A stretch of 64,000 bases of DNA from Luidia sarsii (GCA_949987565.1 OX465111.1:5737921-5801920); one strand, 5' to 3'. Counted from the first letter of the stretch, positions 33,375 through 44,040 are shown. Notes: a model not told the origin generated them from the sequence alone. Numbers and translations: made by a program.

Positions 33375-33845
33375 TCGTTTTTGTTCTCTCTTTCTCTGTC
33401 CCTCCCTCCTCTTTCCCTTGCTTCTCTCTCACTCTGTCTCTCTCTGTCCCTCCTTCCTCTTTTCCCTGCTTCTCTCTCACTCTCTCTCTCTCTCTCCCCC
33501 TCTCTCTCTCTACCCCTCCCTCCACCTCTCTCTTCCCCTCTCTCCCTCCCCCTCTCTCTCCCCCTCTCTTTCTCTCGCCCTATCTCTATCTCGCCCTATC
33601 TCTCTCTATCCCACCCTCCCTCCCTCTCTCCCCCCTCTTTCTCTCTTTCTATCCCTCCCCCTCTCTCTCTCCCATCTCTCCCCCTCTCTCCCCCTCTCCC
33701 CCTCTCTCTCTCCCCTCCCCTCTCTCCCTCCCCTCTCTCTCCCCTCTTTCTCTCCCACCTCTCCCTCTCTCTTTCCCCCTCTTTCTCTCTATCACTCCCT
33801 CCCTCCCCTCCCTCTCTCCCCTCTCCCCCTCTCCTCCCTCCCTCC
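33375..33845. repeat. CT-repeat tract (CTCTCTCCC)n directly before stomatin exon 4 of the window
   Basis: About 470 bp of pyrimidine on the transcribed-sense strand, ending only about 15 bases before the 3' splice site at 33860. It includes and greatly extends the normal polypyrimidine tract. Frames through it (up to 233 codons) merge into the real exon at 33861 but are not coding before it. Confidence 0.95.
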
Positions 33846-33860
33846 ATTGACACTGGCCAG

Positions 33861-34030
33861 GTGATAGCCGCGGAGGGAGAGAGAAATGCCTCAAGAGCTC
33901 TGAAGGAGGCGGCTGACGTCATTGCAGAGTCGCCCTCGGCCCTGCAGCTCCGCTACCTGCAGACCCTCAACACCATCTCAGCCGAGAAGAACTCCACCAT
34001 CATCTTCCCGCTGCCCATCGATCTGCTCAG
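33861..34030 (+). CDS. STOM: Stomatin exon (170 bp), C-terminal helix and oligomerisation motif
   Basis: Acceptor CACTGGCCAG ends at 33860; donor GTGAGT starts at 34031. The 56 codons begin [20 protein letters not shown] and include [20 protein letters not shown] and [16 protein letters not shown], with AG left over for the next exon. This is the C-terminal part of stomatin: the Ala-rich helix and the [10 protein letters not shown](L/M)L segment, which is required for oligomerisation and lipid-raft association in human stomatin. [14 protein letters not shown] differs conservatively from the vertebrate sequence. Entry phase 0, exit phase 2. Confidence 0.97.
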
Positions 34031-34680
34031 GTGAGTGCAATCCCCGGCAAGTGATGGGCACGCTCCTATCTCGATGGGGACACGATAACATCACCACTTC
34101 CATCAAGCTGACATTGCTCGACAGAAACTTCAATCAGTACGACTTGAAACGCGTTCTTTATCGCTCTATCAACGCAAATCGTTCAATTTGTGCTAGTCCT
34201 ATATTATGCACCCAACCAATATACACGATTCAAGTTCTCCCGGCAGATAAAATGTCCCTCTATAGATTGGAGTACAGCATCTCATAACCTCTGACCCCCC
34301 TCAAAACAAAAAAAAGCAAACGGGAGAAACCCACACCCAAACCAGATTGATGACACATCAATCATTATAATAGTCCCATGAAATGCAGTCTGCACTTCGT
34401 CCATCGCAAAGCTAAGGACCGCTCATTTACGCGGCGGTGGAGGAACGTTCGAAAGGATGTCTGTAAACGAAGAATACTGGGAGGGCCAACAACAGTATAA
34501 TCATAACGACAAAATACAGTACAACCAACGGTTGGTCAGAAAGCGGGCCTCGGGTAGCATGCACTGATGTTTAAATCCTGGCTCAATTGAGATGTAAACT
34601 GAATGAAAGCGGGGGTGTGATCCCCGGGGATCTACGGCATTTAATGATTGAATCGCTTCTGACTGGCGCCCCCAACCCGG
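34031..34680. other. Intron sequence, no gene seen
   Basis: Start of the last stomatin intron. No feature beyond the donor at 34031. Confidence 0.5.
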
Positions 34681-34840
34681 CAAAGACTAGTTGACTATTC
34701 GGGGAAGGCCACCATCTATAAGGGTTGGATAGGTCACACGGTATGAGCGCTGGTATACCGGTACGCAAAGCCAGAGGTCTCTGGTTCAAATTCCGGTCCA
34801 GTGAAAGTTTTCCGTGCCACTTTTGAATTTGCTCCAAAGT
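34681..34840 (+). mobile_element. tRNA-derived SINE, copy S2 (most complete)
   Basis: Leader CAAAGACTAGTTGACTATTC, GGGGAAGGCCACCATCTATA, then GGGTTGGATAGGTCACACGG (A-box region), GCGCTGGTATACCGGTACGC, CAGAGGTCTCTGGTTCAAAT (B box), CCGGTCCAGT and tail GAAAGTTTTCCGTGCCAC. The same order holds in S1, S3 and S4 on the opposite strand. Confidence 0.85.
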
Positions 34841-36272
34841 TCCCAGTCAGTTTTTCCTTTATTTTGCTTGACTTAAATCCTGACTAGAGAATCATTGCAT
34901 GATTGGCAATGATTGGCAAACCTCATGAAATAGTCTTGTCGACCATGCAGTCGGACTTCAAGTTAATCCGAGGCGTCGTTTGTGCTGACGCCGTGTGACA
35001 AAACATCTCTTTGGTGAGTGTGTGTCCTGTGTATTTTGTCTATTCGGAACCACAACACACTGGCTCACATCACGGTGTCACCACAAACGACCCTCGACTT
35101 GCTACTCCCGCCATGAATCTCAAAAATAACTTGAGCCTTAGTGCAAGGGACTAAGGCTAAGGGGAAATGCCAAGCAAAAGCCAGGTGGTTGGTATTTTTC
35201 CCCCGCATTCTTGTTTTGTCACTCGGTTTTAGTTTGGCCGGCCACTGTGGCAGGCTGCCTTTCCCAGACATTTACGTTTCGAATCATTTCATATTAATAG
35301 GAATGGACGTGAGCCAGTGTGGCCGTATCAAAAAGCGCGCGGCCACGACTTGTCACTGCAACACATTGTCTATGGGAAATGGCTGCAGCCGCTTAATAAC
35401 GGCCTCCATGGGCGGCTGTGTAATTTCAAGCCGTAGCCATTGAGTCGGGCGTGACTTTCTCATTTTGCTTTCAGTCCGCCCCCCCCCCCCTATCTCCTTC
35501 TCTCTTCAAAACTAGATCAAATCGAATCAAACAAAACCGATTAATCATCCAACGAATCGACCGGTCCCGTCTGAAGCAAAAACCACATCATTCCATCTTG
35601 CAGAAATCCCGTAATCTTTCACTTTCGTCTCCCCGGTTTTTCCAGATCAATATCCAGCGGACTTTCATTAGATTTTCCCCTTTTTTTCCTTTCAAATCCC
35701 ACTGTTTTTCAAGCCCATCGCAGTTTCGCAGCTTCGCAGTACAATCTATATAAGTACCAAAACTCCAATTCTGTTCTTGAAATCATAATCTCCCGATTTC
35801 TCACGCGATTGACCAGCATGCCCAATACATTTCTGCACCAATCCTACAACATCCATCGATGTGCGTGCGTGCGTGGTCGATGAAAAGCCCCAATGCCTGC
35901 ATATCGTCTTTATACTAGCACCGTCAGCGCCAATCAAATTGAAAACCTGCCGTGCCTCCTAAATCATGAGTATTATCACCATGATTAAACACCATGCTTG
36001 TGTACAATGTACTGTATGTGGACTGTGCTGAGGTGGCCTTGAAGGGGCAAGACCTCTTTCCTATAGAAGTGAGACTTGTCCGAGGAATGCGGACACTGGG
36101 CTGGACCTGAACTTGTCCACATCAGTGAGTCAGTTCACGGAAAGCCACCTTGTCTAATTTGCCTAGCCCTGCCCAATACCAATAGTGGAACAATGACATC
36201 CTTTGATTTTATATGAATATGCAAGTGACTGCTAAGCAATTCCTAATAAGGCAGGAGACTCTTACAATAAAA
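34841..36272. other. Intron sequence, no gene seen
   Basis: Contains a C-run (35477-35490) and an ORF of 100 codons (35451-35753) without a domain. No supportable exon. Confidence 0.5.
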
Positions 36273-36525
36273 TGTGACCCGGCACAGCATAATGAAGAAT
36301 AACCCTACTTTTGAGATTTTGAGGTTTTCTAATGAAGTGAAAGAGTATACCATTAGCTTTCAAATGATATCAAAATATAATATCCTCTCCTACTTAAAAT
36401 TTCCGAAAATACAAAAAAAAAAAAAATGATTTGTAATCGAATTGTTAAGATACTTTAACTTCAGGCGTTGTTTACTCAAAAAGTGTTTTGGTGGGATATT
36501 CCTCATGTCGTTGTGCCGGGTCACG
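36273..36525 (+). mobile_element. TGTGACCCGG MITE, copy 3 (~253 bp)
   Basis: TGTGACCCGGCACA at 36273 and TGTGCCGGGTCAC ending at 36524. The interior is colinear with copy 2. The outermost base on the right is changed and the TA duplication is lost, so this is the oldest or most eroded of the three. Confidence 0.88.
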
Positions 36526-36695
36526 ACCCTGCTGAATGGAGAATCAGACAGAGATCGCATCCAGCCGAATAAACCACATCACTCCAAGTACAACGTTGTC
36601 TCCAAGTATCTTCATTCGTATAGTTGCATATTATAGTATACCAGAATTAACAGCATCCAATTTCATTTCTTTTATCTTCTCCCTCCCCCCAACAG

Positions 36696-36714
36696 TTCTA
36701 TGGTGGCCAAGTGA
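36696..36714 (+). CDS. STOM: Proposed terminal coding exon of stomatin (19 bp)
   Basis: A strong acceptor precedes it: TTTCTTTTATCTTCTCCCTC, then CCCCCAACAG ending at 36695. The first base T completes Ser with AG from the previous exon, and the codons then read S-M-V-A-K-stop (TGA 36712-36714). The result is ...[14 protein letters not shown]. Stomatins end with a short, variable tail after PID(L/M)L, so length and phase are right, but the tail sequence is not conserved enough to prove it. A different terminal exon further downstream remains possible. No AATAAA is seen close downstream. Confidence 0.5.
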
Positions 36715-37550
36715 GACAGCTAGGGTCGTCGTTTCTCTATCAAGATGCATGCTGAAAGACAAAGTCTGGTATTTGCAAAATCTTTCCCATCATTCCCGAG
36801 TAGCTTTATATCGGCTTGCAGCTTAACATAATAAGAACGAATACATATCAATGGTTTATAGGGTTTAACAATGAGGGTCTTGATATGAGATAATAATTAA
36901 TAATTATCAAAGGTATTCATTCATTACCACAAGACTATCATACGAATGGATAGGCTATTTACGTACACACATTCATTATTTGAGGTATAATACCAATACT
37001 ATTAGTGGGGATACTAATAGTACTCTTTGTTATTAGAAACTGAAATATTTTCGCAGCTTTGCGAAAGGACGATTATGTTTGTATGTCGGGTGTGGTGTGT
37101 CATCCAAAATCGGGAATTATACATGAAGGTCAGTGTGTTTAGAACAGAATTTCCCAGAACGGACCACATCGGTATTGATGCGTCTTCGTACTACAGTGCA
37201 ATTATTTTATACAAAAGGGTCGGCAGGTTAAACCATTTTTTTAACATGCTTCCTTTTTTGTCTTCGTATTTTGGATGTGCATGGTTAAACGACGATTTGG
37301 GTGACACTTAACCTCAATTCTAATCACCAAGGGCCCTTGAATGAGACACTGTATATAGATACCCTTGGCAATTTCGTAATACTAAACACAAAAATAGATA
37401 GAAGAGGGGTTGCCATCAAGGAAGTGTATTTTCACCCGGCAATGGCATTCTTCCTGGAGGTCGTTCCTGCTGATGGTCATGCATATTCATGACCACTCTT
37501 TACTCTGATTGGCCAACTTTAGAGTATAGAGCGCACATGGATGTGCATAA
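36715..37550. other. Possible stomatin 3' UTR and intergenic DNA
   Basis: AT-rich, no ORF of note. If the 36696 exon is right, the 3' UTR starts here. Confidence 0.4.
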
Positions 37551-37739
37551 GGCCTCTTGTCAAAAAGATCATCGGTCGAGTGCCGGTTGGATTCATCCGA
37601 CCGATACATTTTCCCCCGATAGAAAGCCGATTGTTCTGGACTCATGGGGTGAGAAATACACGGTGGCTATCCGGTGGAAACGACATCGGACGGGTCAAAT
37701 CATCCGATACCCAACCGATGATCTTTTTGACAATAGGTC
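37551..37739. mobile_element. GGCCTCTTG MITE, copy 2 (189 bp, TAA duplication)
   Basis: TAA 37548-37550 and 37740-37742 flank GGCCTCTTGTC...GACAATAGGTC. Same length as copy 1 (21133), opposite orientation and highly similar throughout. The right TIR has two substitutions. Confidence 0.9.
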
Positions 37740-38506
37740 TAAGCATGATGTAATGGCAATTGGCCTGTCAGTCTAAGGGACCGGCAGAATAGCGTTTGCG
37801 GGAGGAATGCCGTTGCCGGGTGAATATAACCTGCCTATATTAGAACCAAGGCTATCGGGCAGCCAGTCTGGGTCTCCGTGTTCGTTGGAGCACGGCCAGG
37901 CGCGCTGGCTGAACACACACCTGCCCATTCTCTTGCAATGCTCACGGTAGACGTACGGATTAACGTGCAATAACAATACAATTTTATTAGCACGGGAGCA
38001 GCACAGGGAAGAGAGAAGCCAGCATTTCGGGCTCCTATGTAAGTGTCTTATGGGAAATAGCAGCTACCGCGCTTCATCTCCCGTGAACGTGGACCTTCAC
38101 GGGGGCGATTTTTCCGGTCCATCCATTCTGTAGTGGGAGGCGGGTTTCCTTCAACGCGAGTTCAATTAGGCGTTCACTTTCAGTAGAGCATTTCGCGCGG
38201 ACAGTTCTGGGGGTGTTTTCATATCGGGGAATGGGGGTATGGGGGAAAGCGTTCGGGTATAGGGAAATGGCGACGGAGGACTGTGGAAACGGGAACGAAT
38301 GCATCCCGACCAAGACGTGGCCCCAGGGTAGGTAAATTAAAAAGAATGAAAAAAAAAACCATCCCAAAACACAACAGTGAAACAAATAGGCCAAAAGGAA
38401 TTATCTCGGAGACTGAGGGATCCGTCTATCAACATTTCTCTGCTAAACAAGGCCGAGTCTGAGGCTAGACCGGCCTGGCTTTGATTCCGGGAAAACATCG
38501 AGTTAA
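37740..38506. other. Intergenic, no gene seen
   Basis: One 106-codon minus-strand frame (38074-38394) with a hydrophobic N-terminal segment; no other support. Confidence 0.45.
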
Positions 38507-38625
38507 TACAAAAACTGTTGCAAACTGCCCACTGACTAAAATGACCTGCAAAACATAAATCTCAAAAGTTAGAGGGCCTGACGTTTCGATCCTATAGCAG
38601 GACCCTTCTCAAAGGCAAGGTTACA
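38507..38625 (-). mobile_element. GATCGAAACGTC family, single-arm copy
   Basis: On the minus strand: CCTTTGAGAAGGGTCCTGCT, ATAGGATCGAAACGTCAGGC, CCTCTAACTTTTGAG, then the tail ATTTTAGTCAGTGGGCAG and TTTGCAACAGTTTTTG. Same order as the right arm and tail at 29618-29707. No opposite arm is present. Confidence 0.75.
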
Positions 38626-41600
38626 AGGATACCACACAGACAGTCAAGGGAAGGAAAGGCCCGACACACAAGACAGAGGAAGGACAAAAAGGGAAGGGGG
38701 TGGGATGCAGATGTACACTTATTAGGGATCTGGGAAAACAGCGATAGTAGCCCGTTAATCCAGCCAAGCGGTAGTAGGAAGCGTTATCGTCTTTTCCTGT
38801 TTCCGAACCCCAATTCCCTTGTCCGAGTCAGTCCCTTCTTGCGGGCCCAGAGCCCGTCACACGGGCCGTCAGTGGCGGCTCAAAGCCCCGTCCATTCAGA
38901 GCACCACCTCCCTACATCCAATGCAGAATGGGACACAGCTGTGAACGTTTACACACAACCGGATCGCCTCCTGTCAAGCGGAGAGATAGACTAATGAATT
39001 AACTTATATGGGGCCCCTATTCTATTTCTTAAAATAAAAAAACTTAATTAAATCGAGTCGACTCGTAACGAGAACAAGGAAATAGTCGTCGGACTGGTCA
39101 GTCATGGTCTAATTCCGAATAGGGCAATGCCCGCTATTTTTCAATGTACCATTAGTATGCCGATACATTGCATAATGGTTGCCCGATTGCGAATGGGTTG
39201 GGCTTGCCCACTTGAGAATTCCATCACTTTTATCTCGGACGTGTGAGGGCAGCATACAAGGTCAGAAAACATAGGCCTATAAATTTGTTCACACAGCTGA
39301 CATCACAGCTATTGATATACGTTTTATAAACAGATACATGTATAAAAGCAATGCATATAGAGAAATTGCTATACTACTATCATTTACAATCGAAGGTAAT
39401 TCTGAAAGAAGAGCTTTCGATGGAAGTATCTACTTATATGCATTTGGCAATTAGATGAAATACATCTAATGGATCGTTTCGGACTCAAGAAAAATTCAAC
39501 CAGTTTTTGTGCATGATTATTCCCGAACAAGCATTATGGCTGTGACATCGCATCATGTTTAATTTAGTTAAGCAATCATTAGTTAAGCAACGGTGGCTAT
39601 TGGCTCCTCTAAGTTGTTCCCACAATTCAACGCGCACAGCATTTGCATTGACTGTTTATTATATGATCTACAAGCGTTAGGGCTTAGGAATTCTAGGGTT
39701 AAAAAGTGTACTGCGAATTACTTTCTTTGGATTACTAAAACCTAATCGGAGTTTTTGCGAAATGTGTGCGGTATCTCAGGTGACACAAATAAAATAGTGC
39801 ACTTGACTATGCGTTTAACAAGAGCGTTTAAAATCAATTTCTTGTACAGATAAACTAAACAATGTATGATTTATAAGTATTGGTTTTCTCCGTAGATTTC
39901 AAACTATTGTAATTTATTCCAAATTTTTATGAAAATATGATAGAAATATTTATGTAACGTGCATAAAGTGCATCTAATGTATTATGTATATTCATCTGTC
40001 CGGACAACATAAGTGCATGCATGTGTATCGTTGTAGGTACTGTGACCTAGCTTAAACTTTCATTCGTGCAGCTATGAGAAATTGTCGTTGACAACCTACA
40101 CTTGCTAGCAGTTATTTGTGTCAAAGAGTATACGGTAACACTTTGTGGAGCGATTCTAATATTTATAAAGAGAAATTTCTACAAAGTTTCATTGTAACGA
40201 AAACAGGACCATTCAAGTTATCTTGTTACTATTAAAAATGTTACTGAGAATAGCAACACAGGGTACAAAGTATAAACAATTTTGTTTGTATTCTGTTCCC
40301 CTTTTAACATTAGAAATGAATACATGTATCAATTGCCCAAAGGACAAAGAAGGGTTTGGAATGGATATTGATGTAGTAGACCACTATTTTTTGCTCTCAT
40401 TCTGTATCAATTCATGAGAAATTTACACCAATCATTTATCCTGCATACATTTTCAAATGGTACAAAAAGAGTTGATGCAGAAATGCTTGTGTTTTGAAGC
40501 TTGGGAGTATTATATGGGCTTTTACATAAAAGGGTTTCCTTGCTATAAACACTGTTCTATAGTTTGCTTTGGGCAGATGTCTTACTGTCAACAACTCCTC
40601 CGTTATATTGTATTTGACCAGTTGATTGAATAAGGTATTCACTGAATTCAATTCCATGGCTCCTTGTATGAGATTTTATTTGATTTCTACAAAAAGTAAA
40701 GAAAAGTAAAACAAAACAAAACAAAACAAAGAAACAAAACATAACTTTAATAAAAATACATATGTGCAATAATTTGTTAGACACAGTGTTAACCAAACTG
40801 GGTTTTTTTATATAAAAATTGTATTGAAAAGTCCGCTGCTTAATATCATCCTTGCTGTGAGGAAATGCATGTCAATTACAAAAATCTCCTTCCCCAAAAT
40901 AATTATTCCATTCCTCTTTATTATATATGTTACTATTACTTAGTGATGATGTTGTAAAGTTGTTAATTCTCATTGTGGCTTTGTGTTTCAAACAAAACAA
41001 TACGAACAATTCTGCTAGGGTAGAAATACTCGGTCTTCTCATTTTCTAAGTCCTCTAGGCAGTGAGCTAGATTTCTGATGATTTGCACAGGTTCCCAAGA
41101 ATGAGAAACTTGCTTTTCATCACCACATTGTGGGCATACTATGAAAGAAAATGATAATGGCACATTACACAGAAATGGGCTGTACTGATTTTTAAGAACC
41201 TGTACCGGTGAGTGCGTACTTCCCCCTTACAAGAGAAAATACCGGGCTTTCTAATGATATGGTTATGTTTGTGATTTTAATATTTCACTGGAAGTAATGT
41301 GAGTGGCTGTGTACCTAGAGCTTTCAAAAGATTTTGGATGAAACCATGAAATCAGAGTAGTTGGTAGCTCAGTAACAGCAGCAAGAATTGACAGATATTG
41401 GATTACGGAGACGAAGACGAATTTACAAGGACAACATGGTGATAGACAATCTTATATATCTGTATAACAGTGGATGTTCAAATGCTTTATAACTTTGGAA
41501 AACATTTGGTCAATAAATTTCATGTTAAATTATCGACAACGAAAACCAGCTCCATTGGTGCCACACGATCAGTTTGTTCTTACCATGCTTACTGCTTGTA

Positions 41601-41721
41601 CATTAATGTTTTTGTTTTTTTCACAGCCCAAATGAAAACAAACAAAGTAAAGGAAAAATTACAGACATTTAAGACAATTTTTGCAAAGCAAAGAAAATAA
41701 TGAACAAATAGAAAAGAAAAT
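38626..41721. other. Intergenic, AT-rich, no gene seen
   Basis: 3.1 kb of largely AT-rich DNA. Frames up to 79 codons have no recognisable content. A homopurine run near 40696-40738 (AAAAC/AAAG repeats) is the only local structure. Confidence 0.5.
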
Positions 41722-41729
41722 CTGACTGG

Positions 41730-41803
41730 ACCAGGACTCAAACCCGAGACCTCTAGTAGACTACATTTTCTGTAAGCCAGAGGTTTCGGGTTCGAGTCCT
41801 GGT
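41730..41803. mobile_element. Palindromic pair of SINE tRNA 3' halves
   Basis: 41730-41754 (ACCAGGACTCAAACCCGAGA plus CCTCT) and 41779-41803 (AGAGGTTTCGGGTTCGAGTC plus CTGGT) are inverted copies of the SINE B-box segment, separated by 24 bp. The normal SINE has only one such segment, so this is an inverted fusion or a foldback derivative. Confidence 0.7.
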
Positions 41804-41974
41804 AAAAATGAAATAACAAAATGAAAACAGCCCCCTCCCCTCTGTTTACTTTATCTCCAGATACAAGTTTTCCTTACTATGTACAGGTTTGTGTCAGTTT
41901 CATGAAATCCATACATGTCAAGTGAAGCACAAAGTCTATACATAATTTTAGTTGGACCAATCTCAAACAGGAGT

Positions 41975-42125
41975 TTTAAACAAATTGAAAAAAAAAATGG
42001 CAAAGAAAACTCAGACTGCACAGGGGCTTGAACCTGAGACATCTGGTTTTGCGCACCAGCGCTCTAACCATCTGAGCTATCCAGCCCTTTAGACGGTGAC
42101 ATTCCCAAAAAGTCAACTAGCTTTT
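41975..42125 (-). mobile_element. tRNA-derived SINE, copy S3
   Basis: Minus-strand reading: leader AGCTAGTTGACTTTTTGGGA, GTCACCGTCTAAAGGGC, then TGGATAGCTCAGATGG (A box), AGCGCTGGTGCGCAAAACCA, CAGGTTCAAGCCCC (B box), tail GAGTTTTCTTTGCCATTTTT and TTTTTTCAATTTGTTTAAAA. Confidence 0.87.
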
Positions 42126-42339
42126 ACCGGGGAAACATTTTAAAGCATAATTTGCATATACCTCTTTAAGGTACATGTACACTTCAAAATTGTCATGAAA
42201 TTTGATAAAGGGAAAGGAGTAAGGACAGAGGTCTAGAGTACAGTACTTCTTCACAGAGGTCACTCACAGAGGCAAAATAACATTATGAGTGTGTGACTTT
42301 ATCAAGTCTTCCCCACTCAAATTCAAATCACAAACAAAT

Positions 42340-42430
42340 CTTTTGTCAATTGCCTGACGATGGGCAGAGTACGCACTGTCCGAAAAGGTATAGGTACTGG
42401 CTCTGAAAAGGGCCATTCTCCTTTGCACAG
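42340..42430 (+). mobile_element. Retroelement end, copy D (exact CTGACGA core plus hairpin)
   Basis: CTGACGA 42354-42360, helix II GGGCAG 42362-42367 with CTGTCC 42376-42381, GAAA 42382-42385 and GTA at 42394-42396. Hairpin GGCTCT-GAAA-AGGGCC at 42399-42414 is fully paired (one U-G) but has a GAAA loop in place of the histone-type UUUC. Located between the stomatin and HDHD3 genes. Confidence 0.6.
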
Positions 42431-42871
42431 GGATGACTATGAAATGGCGTAACAATGCAAACCACTGAGTCTTGTCAAACTTTACAATCATGGAATGTCC
42501 AATTGCCATCCTCATTCAAATCGCAACCAAAGATTTCCTTCAACCAAGAACAAATCTATCACAGTATCATCAAGCAATTTTGGATCAATCAGACGAACAA
42601 AAAGCTGACTGAGTTTTAAAAAGCAAACGATTCAATATTTCAATTTTTCGGATCCCACACACCAAAATAGCAACTAAGTCTTAGATTCCAGGATCCTTTA
42701 AATTTCTCATGAGTTACAGATACAAGGGTAAGTAATATCCCTTGGGACAGTACAGCACACAATCACTGCCTTCCTAGCACCATAGACCATCATGTCAATA
42801 ACTAGAAACCAAATGACCAGTTAATATCCAAAACATAAAACATAATTTTCAGTCAAAGCTGAGAGTCTTAC

Positions 42872-43020
42872 TTTTTTTTAAACAAACAAAAAATGTCAAA
42901 GAAAATTGGAATGGACCAGGACTTGAGACCGAGACCTCTGGCTTAACGTACAAGCAATCTTTCCACCTCAGCTATCCAGCCCTTAGATGGCAGTTTTCCC
43001 AAATAGTCAACTAGCCTTCC
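42872..43020 (-). mobile_element. tRNA-derived SINE, copy S4
   Basis: Minus-strand order: AAGGCTAGTTGACTATTTGG, AAAACTGCCATCTAAGGGC, TGGATAGCTGAGG, ... CAGAGGTCTCGGTCTCAAGT, CCTGGTCCATTCC, tail TTTTCTTTGACATTTTTTGT. More diverged than S3 in the anticodon-side region. Confidence 0.83.
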
Positions 43021-43300
43021 AATAACAGGCAGTCCTATATCAGTCATGTAGCAAGAAGATAACCTTTCCATGAATATATTGTTGCATTCAATCATGTACA
43101 GTAGATTTCCTTCAAATCCACACTTGATTTGAATTTGCGGCAACAAAAGCAGTCCTCCCAACTGGAAAGTGAGAACAGGGAAGGATTTCAATACCATTCC
43201 GAAATGGTAAATGCACATTTATCTTAAAATGATGCAGCAAGTATGGTTTCACAATACAATTTTCGATGGAAATATTGTGTCACCCAGCAATACAGACAAA

Positions 43301-43615
43301 TAGGAATTCTCAGATGAAGTCTTGGCCTTTGGTGATATTATCAAAGCCATACTGTACATGTACTCCGGCACAAAGAGATGACTTACATGAAGTCACCATA
43401 AATTCTAATTGTAAATTCCAAATAGGCATTCTCAGATGCGGTCTTGACTTTTGGTGATATTATTAAAGCCATACTCTGTCACAAAGAGAAGACTTACATG
43501 AAGTCACTGTAAATTCTAATTGTAAATTCCAAATAGGCATTCTAAGATCAGGTCTTGGATTTTTGGTGATATATAAATTATAATCAAAGCCATAGGCCTA
43601 CTCCGTCACAAAGTT
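43301..43615. repeat. Three imperfect tandem copies of a ~111-122-bp unit
   Basis: Unit starts TAGG(A/C)ATTCT(C/A)AGAT at 43301, 43423 and 43534, followed each time by GGTGATATTATCAAAGCCAT or a close variant and ACTTACATGAAGTCAC. The third copy is truncated and diverged. Non-coding. Confidence 0.85.
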
Positions 43616-43885
43616 TGACAGGATTAAGTTCAGGACATCCGTCCCATTTAGGCACTGAAGAATTTGTATGGCTTCACATTGAAAGCATGCAGCCCTGCAT
43701 GCCCGCGCTGTGTACAACATGCATCAATGAGATGCCCACATTCAAGCTCTGTGAGGGCGCCATCATCCAATGATGGTCTACGCATATGGTCTGCTTTTCA
43801 CATGCCGGTCACTTCTTGAACCCATGTACAGAAATTGCAAATTGCTTGCTCACGTCAATGGCCTGAGATCTACAATCTTCAAATG

Positions 43886-43975
43886 TTAGATGGCCTGATG
43901 TTTGGGTCCCTCCTGTAGCAGGACACTGCCTTTGAGAAAGGTCCTGCTAGGATCAAAATGTCACGCCATCTAATT
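43886..43975. mobile_element. GATCGAAACGTC foldback element, compact copy
   Basis: Left arm 43886-43924 (TTAGATGGCCTGATGTTTGG, GTCCCTCCTGTAGCAGGAC) and right arm 43941-43973 (GTCCTGCTAGGATCAAAATG, TCACGCCATCTAA) are inverted, with GCCTTTGAGAAAG in the loop. Both arms are mutated relative to 29541. Confidence 0.75.
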
Positions 43976-44040
43976 GCATCTTTCTCAAATTTTAACAAAA
44001 CACAATCAATGAGCCACTGATAAAGCTAAGATACAGACAC

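Larger units (their letters stand above)
1735..36714 (+). other. STOM: Stomatin gene, 3' part (gene-level model)
   Basis: Proposed coding join within the window: 1735-1938, 8294-8349, 26228-26306, 33861-34030, 36696-36714. Exon lengths 204, 56, 79, 170 and 19 add to 528 bases, exactly 176 codons including the stop, and every internal junction keeps frame. All donors start GT and all acceptors end AG. Introns are about 6.4, 17.9, 7.6 and 2.7 kb and contain most of the SINEs, MITEs, minisatellites and retroelement ends described below. The N-terminus, membrane-inserted hydrophobic segment and promoter are not in the window. The first four exons are secure; the terminal micro-exon is a proposal. 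Confidence 0.9.

Noticed and set aside
43886..43975. Calling the GATCGAAACGTC family a hammerhead outright
   Set aside because: Helix II and GAAA are plausible but the CUGANGA box is absent in all copies, so it is reported only as a possible relative.
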